Shown: positions 8,384 through 16,482, counted from the first letter of the stretch. The stretch is DNA of 48,200 bases from an uncultured Mediterraneibacter sp. (GCF_934309415.1 NZ_CAKRDI010000025.1:1-48200); one strand, 5' to 3'. The notes: generated by a model from the sequence alone, not told the origin. A program made the numbers and translations.

Positions 8384-8446
8384 GTTACTGTTTACAACTA
8401 TGCTGTGAACAGTAACACTTTTACAGTTATACTGTGAAAAGTAATA
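8384..8446. repeat. Pair of family-B-type hairpins in a divergent promoter region
   Basis: GTTACTGTTTAC (8384-8395) and GTGAACAGTAAC (8405-8416) form a 33-bp hairpin equal to the left hairpin of the 143-bp family B repeat. A second related hairpin, ACTTTTACAG / CTGTGAAAAGT, follows directly to about 8446. The rest of the family B body is missing. It sits between the two divergent start codons (8355 and 8535). Confidence 0.7.
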
Positions 8447-8534
8447 TGAATTTCTGGGAAATAGTGTATGATTAAAGTATGTACAAAGAAATGGAAATAT
8501 ACATAAAATAAATTATAAAAATGAGAGAAGGGGA

Positions 8535-9596
8535 ATGAGTAATATGAAATGGATCGATATGCACTGTGATACATTAAGTGAAATGAAAAAGCAGGGGATT
8601 CCGTCTTTGAACCAGGCAAAACTGCATGTGGACAAAAACAGACTTATTCATGGAAATAGCGGGGCACAATTCTTTGCATGCTATGTAAATGCAAAAGAAT
8701 ATATCAAAGAATGCACAGAAGAAATGGATACAGAAACAAAAACAGGACTTGCAGGAATGGATACAAAAATAAATCCGGGAAATCGTGTATTTAATCCGGA
8801 TACAGCGGTGTGGGACAGCTCATGGAAAGTGGTGAATGAACTGATCAATCTTGCATATAAGCAGGAAACAGAGAATTTTGGAATTGTACATACTTTTGAG
8901 GAACTGGAAAAAAATATCGCTACAGACAAATTATCAGGAATCCTGACCGTGGAAGAGGGTGGTGTTCTGAATGGAAGGATGGAACGCCTGGAGCAACTCT
9001 ATGAGAGAGGAATCCGTCTGATGACATTAACCTGGAATTATCAGAATTGCATTGGCAATCCGAACAGCAGGGACGAACAGATTATGAAGAAAGGTTTAAC
9101 AACGTATGGAAAAGAAGTAGTAGAACGGATGAATGAGCTTGGAATGCTTGTGGACGTATCACATCTGTCTGACGGAGGATTCTGGGACTGTGTGCAGATC
9201 AGTCGAAAACCGATCGTTGCCTCTCATTCCAATGCACGAAGTCTCTGTCCTCATCCGAGAAATATGACGGATGAGATGCTCCATGCGCTGGGAGAAAAAG
9301 GAGGAGTTGTGGGTGTTAATTTCTATTCTGTTTTTTTATGTGGAGAAGAGAGGAGAGCTACTGTGGATGACATAGTTCATCATATTCGTCATATGATCAA
9401 TTGCGCCGGAGAAGATGCTGTGGCATTGGGAACAGATTTCGATGGTTTTGAAGATGCCGCGTTGCCGGAAGGGATCCAGGGTGTGCAGGACATGGAACGT
9501 CTATGGGATGGAATGAGAAAAAAAGGTATCACATCACGACAGATTGAAAAGATAGCATGCGATAATATTTTACGCGTATTAAGGGAGACTTGGTGA
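8535..9596 (+). CDS. Membrane dipeptidase (renal dipeptidase type, peptidase M19)
   Basis: A 353-residue zinc dipeptidase that splits dipeptides, including D-amino acid ones in some members. Metal-binding motifs are visible: WIDMHCDTLSEM (HxD) at the start, the metal-bridging Glu in LTVEEGGVLNG, SHLSDGGFWD and ASHSNARSLCPHPRN with the two histidines, and LGTDFDGFE near the end. No signal peptide, so cytoplasmic. A GAGAAGGGG site precedes the ATG at 8535; the ATG at 8544 is an alternative. It is divergent from the C26 hydrolase. Confidence 0.92.
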   Translation: MSNMKWIDMHCDTLSEMKKQGIPSLNQAKLHVDKNRLIHGNSGAQFFACYVNAKEYIKECTEEMDTETKTGLAGMDTKINPGNRVFNPDTAVWDSSWKVVNELINLAYKQETENFGIVHTFEELEKNIATDKLSGILTVEEGGVLNGRMERLEQLYERGIRLMTLTWNYQNCIGNPNSRDEQIMKKGLTTYGKEVVERMNELGMLVDVSHLSDGGFWDCVQISRKPIVASHSNARSLCPHPRNMTDEMLHALGEKGGVVGVNFYSVFLCGEERRATVDDIVHHIRHMINCAGEDAVALGTDFDGFEDAALPEGIQGVQDMERLWDGMRKKGITSRQIEKIACDNILRVLRETW

Positions 9597-9782
9597 AATT
9601 CATAGACTCTACTAAATAGAAATAATGTTAGTAAATTTTGTTGCATATTGTGTAGCGGAGCAGGAAATCAGGAATACCTTCAGTATAAGAAAGTAATTCA
9701 GTGATACGAATGATTAAATGGTTTATAGTCTATAAGTTGAATCATTAAAACGAAGATATCTGCTGGAAAATGCGGGGAATAA

Positions 9783-9829
9783 AAAGACTGCCTGGAATTT
9801 CAAATGAGTTGAAATTCCGGACAGTCTTT
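9783..9829. terminator. Terminator after argG
   Basis: AAAGACTG + CCTGGAATTTCAA pairs with TTGAAATTCCGG + ACAGTCTTT around a short ATGAG loop, giving a long stem with T-runs on both strands. It ends the minus-strand argG and may also stop the dipeptidase transcript. The 187 bp between 9597 and 9783 hold no gene, only an AATGATT/AATCATT repeat. Confidence 0.85.
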
Positions 9830-9866
9830 AAAATTATCTTCTTTTAAAAGGATCTATTCAGAAACA

Positions 9867-11096
9867 TTATTTCTTCTGTGTCTCAACTTCCTGCATCTTC
9901 ATAGCACGAACTTTCAGCGGAAGTCCGAACAGGTTGATGAATCCGTCAGCATCGTGGTGGTCATACAGGTCACCTGTTGTGAAGCTTGCAAGAGACTCGC
10001 TGTACAGTGAGTATGGAGATGTCTCTCCGGCACGGATGATGTTTCCTTTGTACAGTCTGAATTTCACTTCACCTGTTACATACTGCTGTGTAACATCAAC
10101 GAATGCCTGAATTGCCTCACGAAGTGGTGTGTACCATTTTCCTTCGTATACGATCTGTGCAAATTTATTTCCAAGATCTTTCTTTACTTCATATGTAGCA
10201 CGGTCAAGAACGAGTTCTTCGAGCTGCTCGTGAGCTGCCATCAGGATTGTTCCGCCAGGAGTCTCATATACACCACGGGATTTCATACCAACAACACGGT
10301 TCTCAACGATATCGATGATTCCGATTCCGTGTTTTCCACCAAGAGTGTTGAGTTCTTTGATGATGTCAGAAACTTTCATTTCTTTACCATTTACGCTCTT
10401 CGGAACACCAGCTTCGAATGTCATAGTAACGTATTCATCTTTATCCGGAGCTTTCTCAGGTGTCGTGCTAAGTACGAGAAGGTCATCGTAGTTAGGCTCA
10501 TTTGCCGGGTTCTCAAGTTCCAGTCCTTCATGGCTGATGTGCCACAGGTTGCGGTCACGGCTGTAGCTGTGTTTTACGTCAAAAGGAAGATCGATTCCGT
10601 GCTGTTTGCAGTATTCGATTTCATCTTCACGGGACTGCATTGTCCATACATCTGTCATACGCCATGGAGCGATGATCTTGATGTCTGGAGCAAGTGCTTT
10701 GATACCAAGCTCAAAACGGATCTGGTCATTTCCTTTTCCTGTAGCACCGTGACAGATGGCAACAGCACCTTCTTTACGTGCAATCTCAACCAGCTTCTTA
10801 GCGATTGCCGGACGAGCCATGGATGTTCCGAGAAGGTATTTGTTCTCGTAAACAGCACCGGCTTTTACACAAGGTACGATGAAGTCATCACAGAATTCAT
10901 CAACGATATCTTCAATATATAATTTGGAAGCTCCTGAAAGCTTTGCTCTCTCCTCAAGTCCGTCAAGCTCCTCGCCCTGTCCGCAGTCGATACAGCAGCA
11001 GATAACATCATAATTGAATGTTTCTTTCAGCCACGGGATGATTGCTGTGGTGTCAAGACCACCTGAATATGCTAATACAACTTTTTCTTTACTCAT
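9867..11096 (-). CDS. argG: Argininosuccinate synthase
   Basis: Joins citrulline and aspartate with ATP to make argininosuccinate, the penultimate step of arginine synthesis in the cytoplasm. The 409-residue protein has the family's ATP-binding start [15 protein letters not shown], the [13 protein letters not shown] citrulline/aspartate block and [16 protein letters not shown]. Length is normal (about 400). It is alone on the minus strand with its own promoter, an ArgR-like box and a strong terminator; argH, its usual partner, is not next to it. The rest of the pathway genes lie at 19.5-24.6 kb. Confidence 0.97.
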   Translation of the reverse strand: MSKEKVVLAYSGGLDTTAIIPWLKETFNYDVICCCIDCGQGEELDGLEERAKLSGASKLYIEDIVDEFCDDFIVPCVKAGAVYENKYLLGTSMARPAIAKKLVEIARKEGAVAICHGATGKGNDQIRFELGIKALAPDIKIIAPWRMTDVWTMQSREDEIEYCKQHGIDLPFDVKHSYSRDRNLWHISHEGLELENPANEPNYDDLLVLSTTPEKAPDKDEYVTMTFEAGVPKSVNGKEMKVSDIIKELNTLGGKHGIGIIDIVENRVVGMKSRGVYETPGGTILMAAHEQLEELVLDRATYEVKKDLGNKFAQIVYEGKWYTPLREAIQAFVDVTQQYVTGEVKFRLYKGNIIRAGETSPYSLYSESLASFTTGDLYDHHDADGFINLFGLPLKVRAMKMQEVETQKK

Positions 11097-11193
11097 TTCA
11101 ATTGCCTCCTGAATGCATTTTTATAAAATTCTCTGTCTTTTTAAGGAAAAGACGGATGTAAAAACTTATTTCAGCCTTTGTAAGCTAAAGATT

Positions 11194-11222
11194 ACTATAC
11201 ACTACCTGTTATAAATATGCAA
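11194..11222 (-). promoter_or_regulatory. argG promoter
   Basis: On the minus strand TTGCAT (11222-11217) and TATAGT (11199-11194) are 17 bases apart, about 100 bases before the argG ATG. The same -35 hexamer occurs in the argC promoter. Confidence 0.65.
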
Positions 11223-11236
11223 GTAAAATTTTATAA

Positions 11237-11254
11237 AATGCATAAAAATACAAA
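11237..11254. promoter_or_regulatory. Candidate ArgR box upstream of argG
   Basis: AATGCATAAAAATACAAA matches 14 of 18 positions of the Bacillus ARG box CATGAATAAAAATTCAAG. It lies directly upstream of the argG -35, and a second weaker TGCATAAAATTT copy lies at about 11269-11280. Arginine-dependent repression by ArgR is the expected role. Confidence 0.5.
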
Positions 11255-11349
11255 TAAATGTAAAAATATGCATAAAATTTAAAATATACATGAATCTGGA
11301 ACAAGATAGGAAGGTTGAATTTCTGTTAAAAAATTATCAGAAATTTTAA

Positions 11350-11378
11350 TTGAAAATTCAAAAGATGTCTGATAAAAT
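11350..11378 (+). promoter_or_regulatory. Promoter of the SDR gene
   Basis: TTGAAA (11350-11355), 17 bases, TAAAAT (11373-11378), about 30 bases before the ATG. A TGTTAAAAAATTATCAGAAA stretch just upstream (11324-11343) recurs before the alcohol dehydrogenase gene at 12847. Confidence 0.6.
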
Positions 11379-11410
11379 AAGGTCATCACGAAACGAAAGG
11401 AGAAATTATC

Positions 11411-12211
11411 ATGGGATTTCTTACAGGAAAAACTGCAATTATCACAGGAGGAGGACGCGCTGTCTTAAGTGATGGAAGCTGCGGATCGATCGGATATGGT
11501 ATTGCTACAGCATATGCAAAAGAAGGGGCAAATCTGGTACTGACAGGAAGAAATGTCAAGAAACTGGAGGATGCAAAAGAAGAGCTGGAAAGACTTTATG
11601 GGATCAAAGTACTTCCGGTACAGGCAGATGTGAATGCAGGGGCTGATAATAAAGCAACAGTAGAGAAGGTTGTAAAACAGGCAATCGATGCGTTTGGAAG
11701 AATTGACGTTCTGATCAACAATGCACAGGCTTCAGCATCAGGAGTTACAATTGAAGATCATACAACAGAACAGTTTGATCTTGCAATCTATTCAGGACTG
11801 TATGCAACATTTTATTATATGCAGGCATGCTATCCATACCTGAAAGAGACAAAGGGATCTGTTATTAACTTCGCATCCGGCGCAGGATTATTTGGAAACT
11901 ATGGACAGTGTGCATATGCAGCTGCCAAAGAGGGTGTCAGAGGTCTGACAAGAGTTGCCGCTACAGAGTGGGGCAAAGACGGAATCAACGTTAATATCGT
12001 TTGCCCGCTGGCATGGACAGCACAGCTTGAGAATTTCCAGAAAGCATATCCGGATGCATTCAAAGCAAATGTGAAGATGCCGCCGGCAGGACATTACGGA
12101 GACGTTGAGAAAGAGATCGGAAGAGCCTGCGTACAGCTTGCATCTCCTGACTTCAAGTACATGAACGGTGAGACGATCACTCTTGAAGGTGGAATGGGAC
12201 TGAGACCATAG
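11411..12211 (+). CDS. Short-chain dehydrogenase/reductase
   Basis: A 266-residue NAD(P)-dependent oxidoreductase with a Rossmann fold. The core motifs are NNAQ after strand 4, Ser in NFASGAG, and the catalytic YAAAK. The nucleotide loop is unusual: between TGGGR and the GSIGYGIA helix start lie about nine extra residues (AVLSDGSCG), somewhat like enoyl-ACP reductases, although the active site is the classical YxxxK. The C-terminal part ends with NGETITLEGGMGLRP as in FabG-like enzymes. Substrate unknown. A GAAAGGAG site precedes the ATG. It is divergent from argG and followed by a 745-bp gap. Confidence 0.85.
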   Translation: MGFLTGKTAIITGGGRAVLSDGSCGSIGYGIATAYAKEGANLVLTGRNVKKLEDAKEELERLYGIKVLPVQADVNAGADNKATVEKVVKQAIDAFGRIDVLINNAQASASGVTIEDHTTEQFDLAIYSGLYATFYYMQACYPYLKETKGSVINFASGAGLFGNYGQCAYAAAKEGVRGLTRVAATEWGKDGINVNIVCPLAWTAQLENFQKAYPDAFKANVKMPPAGHYGDVEKEIGRACVQLASPDFKYMNGETITLEGGMGLRP

Positions 12212-12219
12212 TTCTTAGT

Positions 12220-12320
12220 GTTTACAACATAGTTTGCAAACGGTAGCATATTCGCCATTTAGAATTGGCTTTGGCGATGGGTGATTCATTGTCATAGAAA
12301 TGAATGATACGTTATAAAAG
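12220..12320. repeat. Degenerate family B repeat
   Basis: Starts GTGTTTACAACATAGTTTGCAAACGG and continues with CGCCATTTAGAATTGGCTTTGGCGATGGGTGA in pieces matching the family B body (CGCCATTTAGAATCGCC...GGCGATGG), but the right end has decayed. It directly follows the SDR gene. Confidence 0.55.
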
Positions 12321-12365
12321 TTCTGTGGAAGTAATTTTACAGAAAACAGAAATAAGAAATACAGA

Positions 12366-12417
12366 GAATCTCGCGGATGGACGCATATGAATCAACGTCT
12401 GATGCGGGATTCTTTTT
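12366..12417 (+). terminator. Terminator downstream of the SDR gene
   Basis: GAATCTCGC (12366-12374) pairs with GCGGGATTC (12404-12412), with one G-T pair, followed by TTTTT. The loop is long and may fold further. Confidence 0.6.
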
Positions 12418-12426
12418 ATATAGATT

Positions 12427-12660
12427 CCTATATTAGGAAGTACTCTTTCCTAATATATAAAAACACTCCGTGAGGGCGCACATTGTCCGGTGGACAATGG
12501 CTCTGCGCCGACCGGAACGAAGAGAAGACGCACTGCGGCATATAAGGAAGATGTCGCAAGCGGTCTACGTTACCCACTTCGGTCCTTGCTAAATAAGAGC
12601 CACTGGCGCTTAGCAACGCCGCAGGCGCTAGAATGTATCTCTTTCTGGAGCGTGTCTGAA
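12427..12660. repeat. GC-richer structured patch (family D)
   Basis: The patch begins with the hairpin TATTAGGAA/TTCCTAATA (12431-12455). It is clearly richer in G+C than its flanks and holds more hairpins: CATTGTCC/GGACAATG near 12482-12500 and a GGCGCT-rich arm near 12605-12630. It ends in GAGCGTGTCTGAA (12648-12660), which matches the end of repeat family C. It has no convincing gene; a 62-codon frame on the minus strand has no ribosome site. It looks like a mobile or RNA-forming intergenic element. Confidence 0.5.
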
Positions 12661-12806
12661 CAGCAATAACTGTTATAAAAAATCACAGAATATTCATTTA
12701 GAAAAAGTGACGATGCAGATTATTTATGATATGATAGGCATTGAAATAAAACGTGCATTCTCATAACTGATCACCAAGGTGATTCGCTGTGGTTTGGACA
12801 GTAATC

Positions 12807-12824
12807 TTATAACAACAGTTATAA
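12807..12824. promoter_or_regulatory. 18-bp palindrome upstream of the alcohol dehydrogenase
   Basis: TTATAAC-AACA-GTTATAA is a perfect 7-4-7 inverted repeat. The layout resembles Rex or other winged-helix operators, though the bases differ from the Rex consensus. A shorter TTATAACAGTTATT-type copy lies near 12666-12679 in the other orientation. Confidence 0.35.
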
Positions 12825-12898
12825 TTTTTATAGATACAGGATGAATTGTTAAAAAATATCAGAAAAAAATTGAGATAATTCATCAAGAACAGCCAAAG

Positions 12899-12916
12899 TT
12901 GTTAAAAATTTTACAA
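12899..12916. promoter_or_regulatory. Rex-like operator before the alcohol dehydrogenase
   Basis: TTGTTAAAAATTTTACAA matches the clostridial Rex consensus TTGTTAA-N4-TTAACAA at all but one fixed position. It lies 41 bases before the start codon of an iron alcohol dehydrogenase, a typical Rex target. Rex is a repressor released by high NADH/NAD+. Confidence 0.55.
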
Positions 12917-12956
12917 ATTATTGATAGAAAAACAAAGGCAGACAGGAGGCAGCAGC

Positions 12957-14138
12957 ATGGAAAATTTTAATTATTATGCACCAACCAACGTTGTATTTGG
13001 GAAAGATACAGAGCAGCAGGTTGGACAGCTTGTAAAAGAGCAGGGATGCAGTAAAGTGCTTGTACATTATGGAAGTGGAAGTGTGAAAAAAACGGGACTT
13101 CTGGATAAGATCTTCCAGTCACTGGAAGAGGCAGGTGTGGAGTATGTCTCTTTGGGTGGTGTTGTGCCGAATCCAAGACTGTCACTTGCATATGAAGGAA
13201 TCGAACTTTGTAAGAAAGAACAGGTGGATTTCATTCTTGCAGTCGGAGGCGGCAGTGTGATCGATTCTGCAAAATGTATTGGTTATGGTGTGGCAAACGG
13301 CGGAGATGTGTGGGATTTCTATGAAAGAAAACGTACAGCAACGGCATGTCTTCCAATCGGAGTTGTGCTTACGATCGCGGCAGCGGGATCAGAGATGAGC
13401 AAATCTTCTGTTATTACAAATGAAGACGGATGGCTGAAACGTGGATACAGCAGTGATTATGCCAGAGCCAGATTTGCAGTGATGAATCCGTGTCTTACAA
13501 TGACACTTCCGAAGTATCAGACAGCCAGCGGTTGTGTGGATATTATGATGCACACAATGGAGCGTTATTTTACACAGTCAGAGCCAATGGAACTGACAGA
13601 CCGTTTTTGTGAACAGTTGCTTCGTACAGTAATGAAGAATGCAAAGATTCTCATGGATGATCCGGAGAATTATGAGGCGAGAGCAGAAGTGATGTGGGCC
13701 GGAAGTCTTTCTCATAATGGACTGATGGGATGCGGAACGGACGGTGGTGACTGGGCGAGCCACCAGCTGGAGCATGAACTGGGCGGCATGTTTGATGTGG
13801 CTCACGGAGCAGGACTGGCTGCCGTGTGGGGAAGCTGGGCGCGTTATGTGATGGATGCACGACCGGACCGTTTTGCACAGTTTGCCGTCAATGTGATGGG
13901 TGTTGAGGCAGAAGAGGATGACCATGAAACTGCTTTGCGTGGAATCCGTGCCATGGAAGAATTTTACCGGGAACTTGAAATGCCGACCAGTCTTTATGAA
14001 CTTGGAGTTGAGCCGACGGAAGAACAACTGAATATTCTGGCTGAAAAATGCAGCCATTTCAGGAAACGTACGGTCGGCTGTATGAAGAAACTGGATCGGG
14101 ATGATATGTATCAGATTTATAAAAATGCAAGAGGGTGA
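12957..14138 (+). CDS. Iron-containing alcohol dehydrogenase (butanol dehydrogenase type)
   Basis: A ~393-residue NAD(P)H-dependent alcohol dehydrogenase of the BDH/YqhD group, reducing aldehydes to alcohols. The dinucleotide motif AVGGGSVIDSAK and the metal-binding histidines in VDIMMHTMERYF and ASHQLEHELGG...VAHGAG are present; the specific combination FNYYAPTNVVFGKDTE at the N-terminus is typical of BDH proteins. Start is the ATG at 12957, 7 bases after AGGAGG. A Rex-like site lies upstream. The stop of this gene is followed after 6 bases by the Nif11-like gene, so the two are one operon. Confidence 0.93.
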   Translation: MENFNYYAPTNVVFGKDTEQQVGQLVKEQGCSKVLVHYGSGSVKKTGLLDKIFQSLEEAGVEYVSLGGVVPNPRLSLAYEGIELCKKEQVDFILAVGGGSVIDSAKCIGYGVANGGDVWDFYERKRTATACLPIGVVLTIAAAGSEMSKSSVITNEDGWLKRGYSSDYARARFAVMNPCLTMTLPKYQTASGCVDIMMHTMERYFTQSEPMELTDRFCEQLLRTVMKNAKILMDDPENYEARAEVMWAGSLSHNGLMGCGTDGGDWASHQLEHELGGMFDVAHGAGLAAVWGSWARYVMDARPDRFAQFAVNVMGVEAEEDDHETALRGIRAMEEFYRELEMPTSLYELGVEPTEEQLNILAEKCSHFRKRTVGCMKKLDRDDMYQIYKNARG

Positions 14139-14144
14139 TGGAAG

Positions 14145-14423
14145 ATGAATGCAGTAGAAATTCTGGATGAGCTTCAGAAAAAAGCAAAACATGATGAACG
14201 GCTGCGGGAAAGATTTCTTGAGACGAGAAATGCAGAAGATCCGTTAGGAGCGTTCTGTGAAGTGTGCCGTACATGTGGATATGAGATTTATCCTATGGAT
14301 GTGGTACAGGCAGGAGATGAATTCTATGCGGCAATGAAGCGCAGTACGAACGGAGGTGGAGAGAACTCACCGGTGCTGACAGGGGAAGATGATCCATATG
14401 AGTTGTTTTTTGCCGGACTGTGA
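14145..14423 (+). CDS. Small Nif11-like protein
   Basis: A 92-residue protein starting six bases after the alcohol dehydrogenase, so co-transcribed. The first ~65 residues have a Nif11-like pattern: two charged helices (EILDELQKKAKHDERLRERF) followed by a CGYEIYPMDVVQAGDEFYAA segment. The tail is glycine-rich then acidic (GGGENSP, DDPYELFFAGL). Nif11-like leaders occur in some peptide natural product precursors, but no modifying enzyme lies beside it. More likely it is a small accessory factor in redox metabolism. Function not known; family assignment is tentative. Confidence 0.6.
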   Translation: MNAVEILDELQKKAKHDERLRERFLETRNAEDPLGAFCEVCRTCGYEIYPMDVVQAGDEFYAAMKRSTNGGGENSPVLTGEDDPYELFFAGL

Positions 14424-14534
14424 TAATATAAATATAGAAAAAGTGATCAGAGAAAGATGGATGTGCAACGAGAAGCAGAAAATGCAGACAGTGTTGGATC
14501 ATTAGAGGATAATAGTAGAAAAGAGGAGATTATC

Positions 14535-15068
14535 ATGGGTGAAACATTAAAAGATTTAAAAGAGAGAAGAAGTATTAAGGCATACAAACCGGAACAGATC
14601 AAAGAGGAAGAACTGCAGAAAATTCTTGAAGCAGGAACTTATGCTCCGAATGGAATGGGAATGCAGTCTGCGAAAATGATTGTTGTTCAGGATAAGGAGA
14701 CAAGAGATCTGTTATCAAAGTTAAATGCTGCGAATTTCCCGGGTGGTCCGGTGGATATCGATCCATTCTATGGTGCACCGACAGTGCTGGTCGTTCTTGC
14801 AGACAAGAATCGTCCGACCTGTGTGGAAGATGGAAGCCTTGTCATGGGGAATCTGATGAATGCGGCACACGCAGTGGGAGTTGGTTCCTGCTGGATTCAC
14901 AGAGCCAGAGAAGTATTTGCGTCAGAAGAAGGAAAAGCACTGTTGAAAAAATGGGGCGTTGAAGGTGACTATATCGGAGTAGGACACTGTATCCTTGGTT
15001 ATCCGGCAGATGGCACAGAGCCGAAAGCAAAGCCGAGAAAAGAAGATTATGTAGTTTATGTAAGATAG
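14535..15068 (+). CDS. Nitroreductase family flavoprotein
   Basis: A ~177-residue FMN-dependent oxidoreductase. The N-terminus is typical, LKDLKERRSIKAYKPEQIKE followed by LEAGTYAPNGMGMQS, where the RRS region holds the flavin phosphate. The C-terminal part with GVGHCILGYPAD is also usual for the family. It is a short, single-domain member that uses NAD(P)H to reduce nitro compounds, quinones or similar acceptors; the natural substrate is unknown. I chose the ATG at 14535 (GAGGAG site upstream) over a longer frame starting at 14457 that lacks one. It follows the alcohol dehydrogenase/Nif11-like pair by about 110 bases. Confidence 0.88.
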   Translation: MGETLKDLKERRSIKAYKPEQIKEEELQKILEAGTYAPNGMGMQSAKMIVVQDKETRDLLSKLNAANFPGGPVDIDPFYGAPTVLVVLADKNRPTCVEDGSLVMGNLMNAAHAVGVGSCWIHRAREVFASEEGKALLKKWGVEGDYIGVGHCILGYPADGTEPKAKPRKEDYVVYVR

Positions 15069-15225
15069 AGGGAATGATTTTTATATATGTTCTAAGTTGC
15101 TGAATTGCTGAGTGTGTTCTGCAAAAAAATAATTTCAGGTATATTCTGCCGTGTGAGAACAGGATCATTTGTCTGGTATATGGCAGAAAGTAAGGCAGTA
15201 AAAGCAGAGGAGAAAAAGCAGAGAT

Positions 15226-15759
15226 ATGAAACGGAAGATCAAGATGATCCGAGTCGGTCAGGAGCGGCTGAAAGAAGCGGTGGAGATTGTCGGAGCAGTC
15301 AACGAACAGATGCAGGAGAAGAGCTGGTTTGTTGCAGAAAGCTTTGAGGAATTTGATCGTTGGATGAAAGAAGAAAAAGGAATTTTATATCTTGCAGAAG
15401 ATGAAGAGACAGGTGAGGTGGGCGGAATGTTTTTTGTGATCCTTCCGGGCATGGATGAGGAAAACCTGGGGCATGATATAAGCATGCAGGGAGAAGATCT
15501 GATACAGTGTGCCATGATGGATACAGCGGCAGTTCTTCCAGAATTTCGTGGGAATCATCTGCAGTATGATCTGATGCAGATGGCGGAACGGGATCTTGAA
15601 AAAATGGGATATCGCTATTTGCTCTGTACGGTTCATCCGGAAAATAGATTCAGCAGAGAAAATGTCAGAAGCCAGGGATATGAGAAAGTGCTGACCAAGG
15701 AAAAGTATGGTGGATATTTACGCGATATCTGGATGAAGAAATTAGAGAATATCAGATAA
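15226..15759 (+). CDS. GNAT-family N-acetyltransferase
   Basis: A 177-residue acetyltransferase with the acetyl-CoA-binding motif A visible as TAAVLPEFRGNHLQYDLMQMAE (V-P-E-F-R-G-N-x-L-Q), the RNxxSRxNVxxxGY-like C-terminal part (ENRFSRENVRSQGYEKV) and an N-terminal IRVGQERLKEAVEI. Substrate unknown. Start 15226 is preceded by a GCAGAGG-type site; M at 15244 is a possible alternative. It stands alone 157 bases after the nitroreductase. Confidence 0.85.
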   Translation: MKRKIKMIRVGQERLKEAVEIVGAVNEQMQEKSWFVAESFEEFDRWMKEEKGILYLAEDEETGEVGGMFFVILPGMDEENLGHDISMQGEDLIQCAMMDTAAVLPEFRGNHLQYDLMQMAERDLEKMGYRYLLCTVHPENRFSRENVRSQGYEKVLTKEKYGGYLRDIWMKKLENIR

Positions 15760-15933
15760 GTGCTTTGATTTCCATTTCGAAGTGTTTACGAATATCTTGT
15801 GAACAGAGACAGAATATGAGTTGTGAGATAGCGAAACAGAACAAAAATGAACTCTGTCTAATAAGAGTAAGAAAAGGCTTACAATAGTAAAAAAGGCAAA
15901 CCTTTTGTTATATTTGCACAACAAAGATAGCGA

Positions 15934-15963
15934 TTGACTAACCCTGCATGTGCGCTTTACAAT
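15934..15963 (+). promoter_or_regulatory. Promoter of the FeoA-like gene
   Basis: TTGACT (15934-15939), 18 bases, TACAAT (15958-15963), 20 bases before the ATG at 15983, with AAAAAGGAG as ribosome site between. The gap from 15760 otherwise holds only a weak AAAAGG/CCTTTT hairpin and a decayed GTGTTTAC...GTGAACAG repeat. Confidence 0.65.
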
Positions 15964-15982
15964 ATAAAAAAGGAGTGATATT

Positions 15983-16195
15983 ATGCAGGCATTATCAAAA
16001 GCAAAAAGTGGAGAAGTTTATACAATTAAGTGGATGTTCGGACTTCCGGAAGTGCTGGAATTCTTGCATAGCCACCATGTGGACGAAGGATCGGATATCC
16101 GGTTGATCCGGAAAATGAGTGACTGTGTCATCATAGGAGTACAGGATGCAAGATACGCACTTGGAAATGAGATTGCGGACAGAATACAGGTATAA
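15983..16195 (+). CDS. Lone FeoA-like SH3-fold protein
   Basis: A 70-residue protein matching the FeoA domain: short N-terminal LSKAKSGEVYTIKWM, then an LPEVLEFLHSHHVDEGSDIR block (family: LRRRLLDLGIVPGTEI), then RLIRKMSDCVIIGVQDARYALGN and a terminal ADRIQV. FeoA is a cytosolic partner of the FeoB ferrous iron transporter. Here it has its own promoter and terminator and no feoB next to it. It has an atypical HHV in place of the usual GLV-like turn. Regulator-like or stand-alone roles are possible. Confidence 0.7.
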   Translation: MQALSKAKSGEVYTIKWMFGLPEVLEFLHSHHVDEGSDIRLIRKMSDCVIIGVQDARYALGNEIADRIQV

Positions 16196-16223
16196 TGATG
16201 AAATGAAAGAAAATGAAAGAAAA

Positions 16224-16264
16224 GGAATGTGTGACTGATGCGGAATCGGCAGCACATTCTTTTT
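16224..16264 (+). terminator. Terminator after the FeoA-like gene
   Basis: GGAATGTG (16224-16231) pairs with CACATTCT (16253-16260) around a 21-base loop that can itself fold, followed by TTTT. Lies 28 bases after the stop codon. Confidence 0.65.
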
Positions 16265-16270
16265 CTTATA

Positions 16271-16314
16271 TAGGAATAAATAAAAAATAATATATAGGAA
16301 TAAATAAAAAATAA
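16271..16314. repeat. Two-copy AT-rich direct repeat
   Basis: TAGGAATAAATAAAAAATAA occurs at 16271 and again at 16295, a period of 24 bases. It lies between the FeoA terminator and the proA promoter and has no evident role. Confidence 0.75.
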
Positions 16315-16317
16315 GTG

Positions 16318-16346
16318 TTGATTAAATTGTCGGCAGGAATTATTAT
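16318..16346 (+). promoter_or_regulatory. proA promoter
   Basis: TTGATT (16318-16323), 17 bases, TATTAT (16341-16346), 137 bases before the proA start. The leader shows no T-box specifier or antiterminator. Confidence 0.5.
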
Positions 16347-16482
16347 TATTTTAACATGGACCTGATAAGGACAGGTATCCTGTAAATAAAAAGGAAGAAT
16401 AGGTTGCCGTTTATGGATTTCTGTATTTTCTGTGGATAGTAACATGATAGTAACAGGTGTACCGGTGAAAGGAGAAGGAACA

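Noticed and set aside
12428..12616. 62-codon minus-strand frame in the GC-richer patch
   Set aside because: No ribosome site, odd composition, lies in structured repeat DNA.
16347..16482. T-box leader before proA
   Set aside because: No specifier stem or TGGNACCGCG-type antiterminator in the leader.
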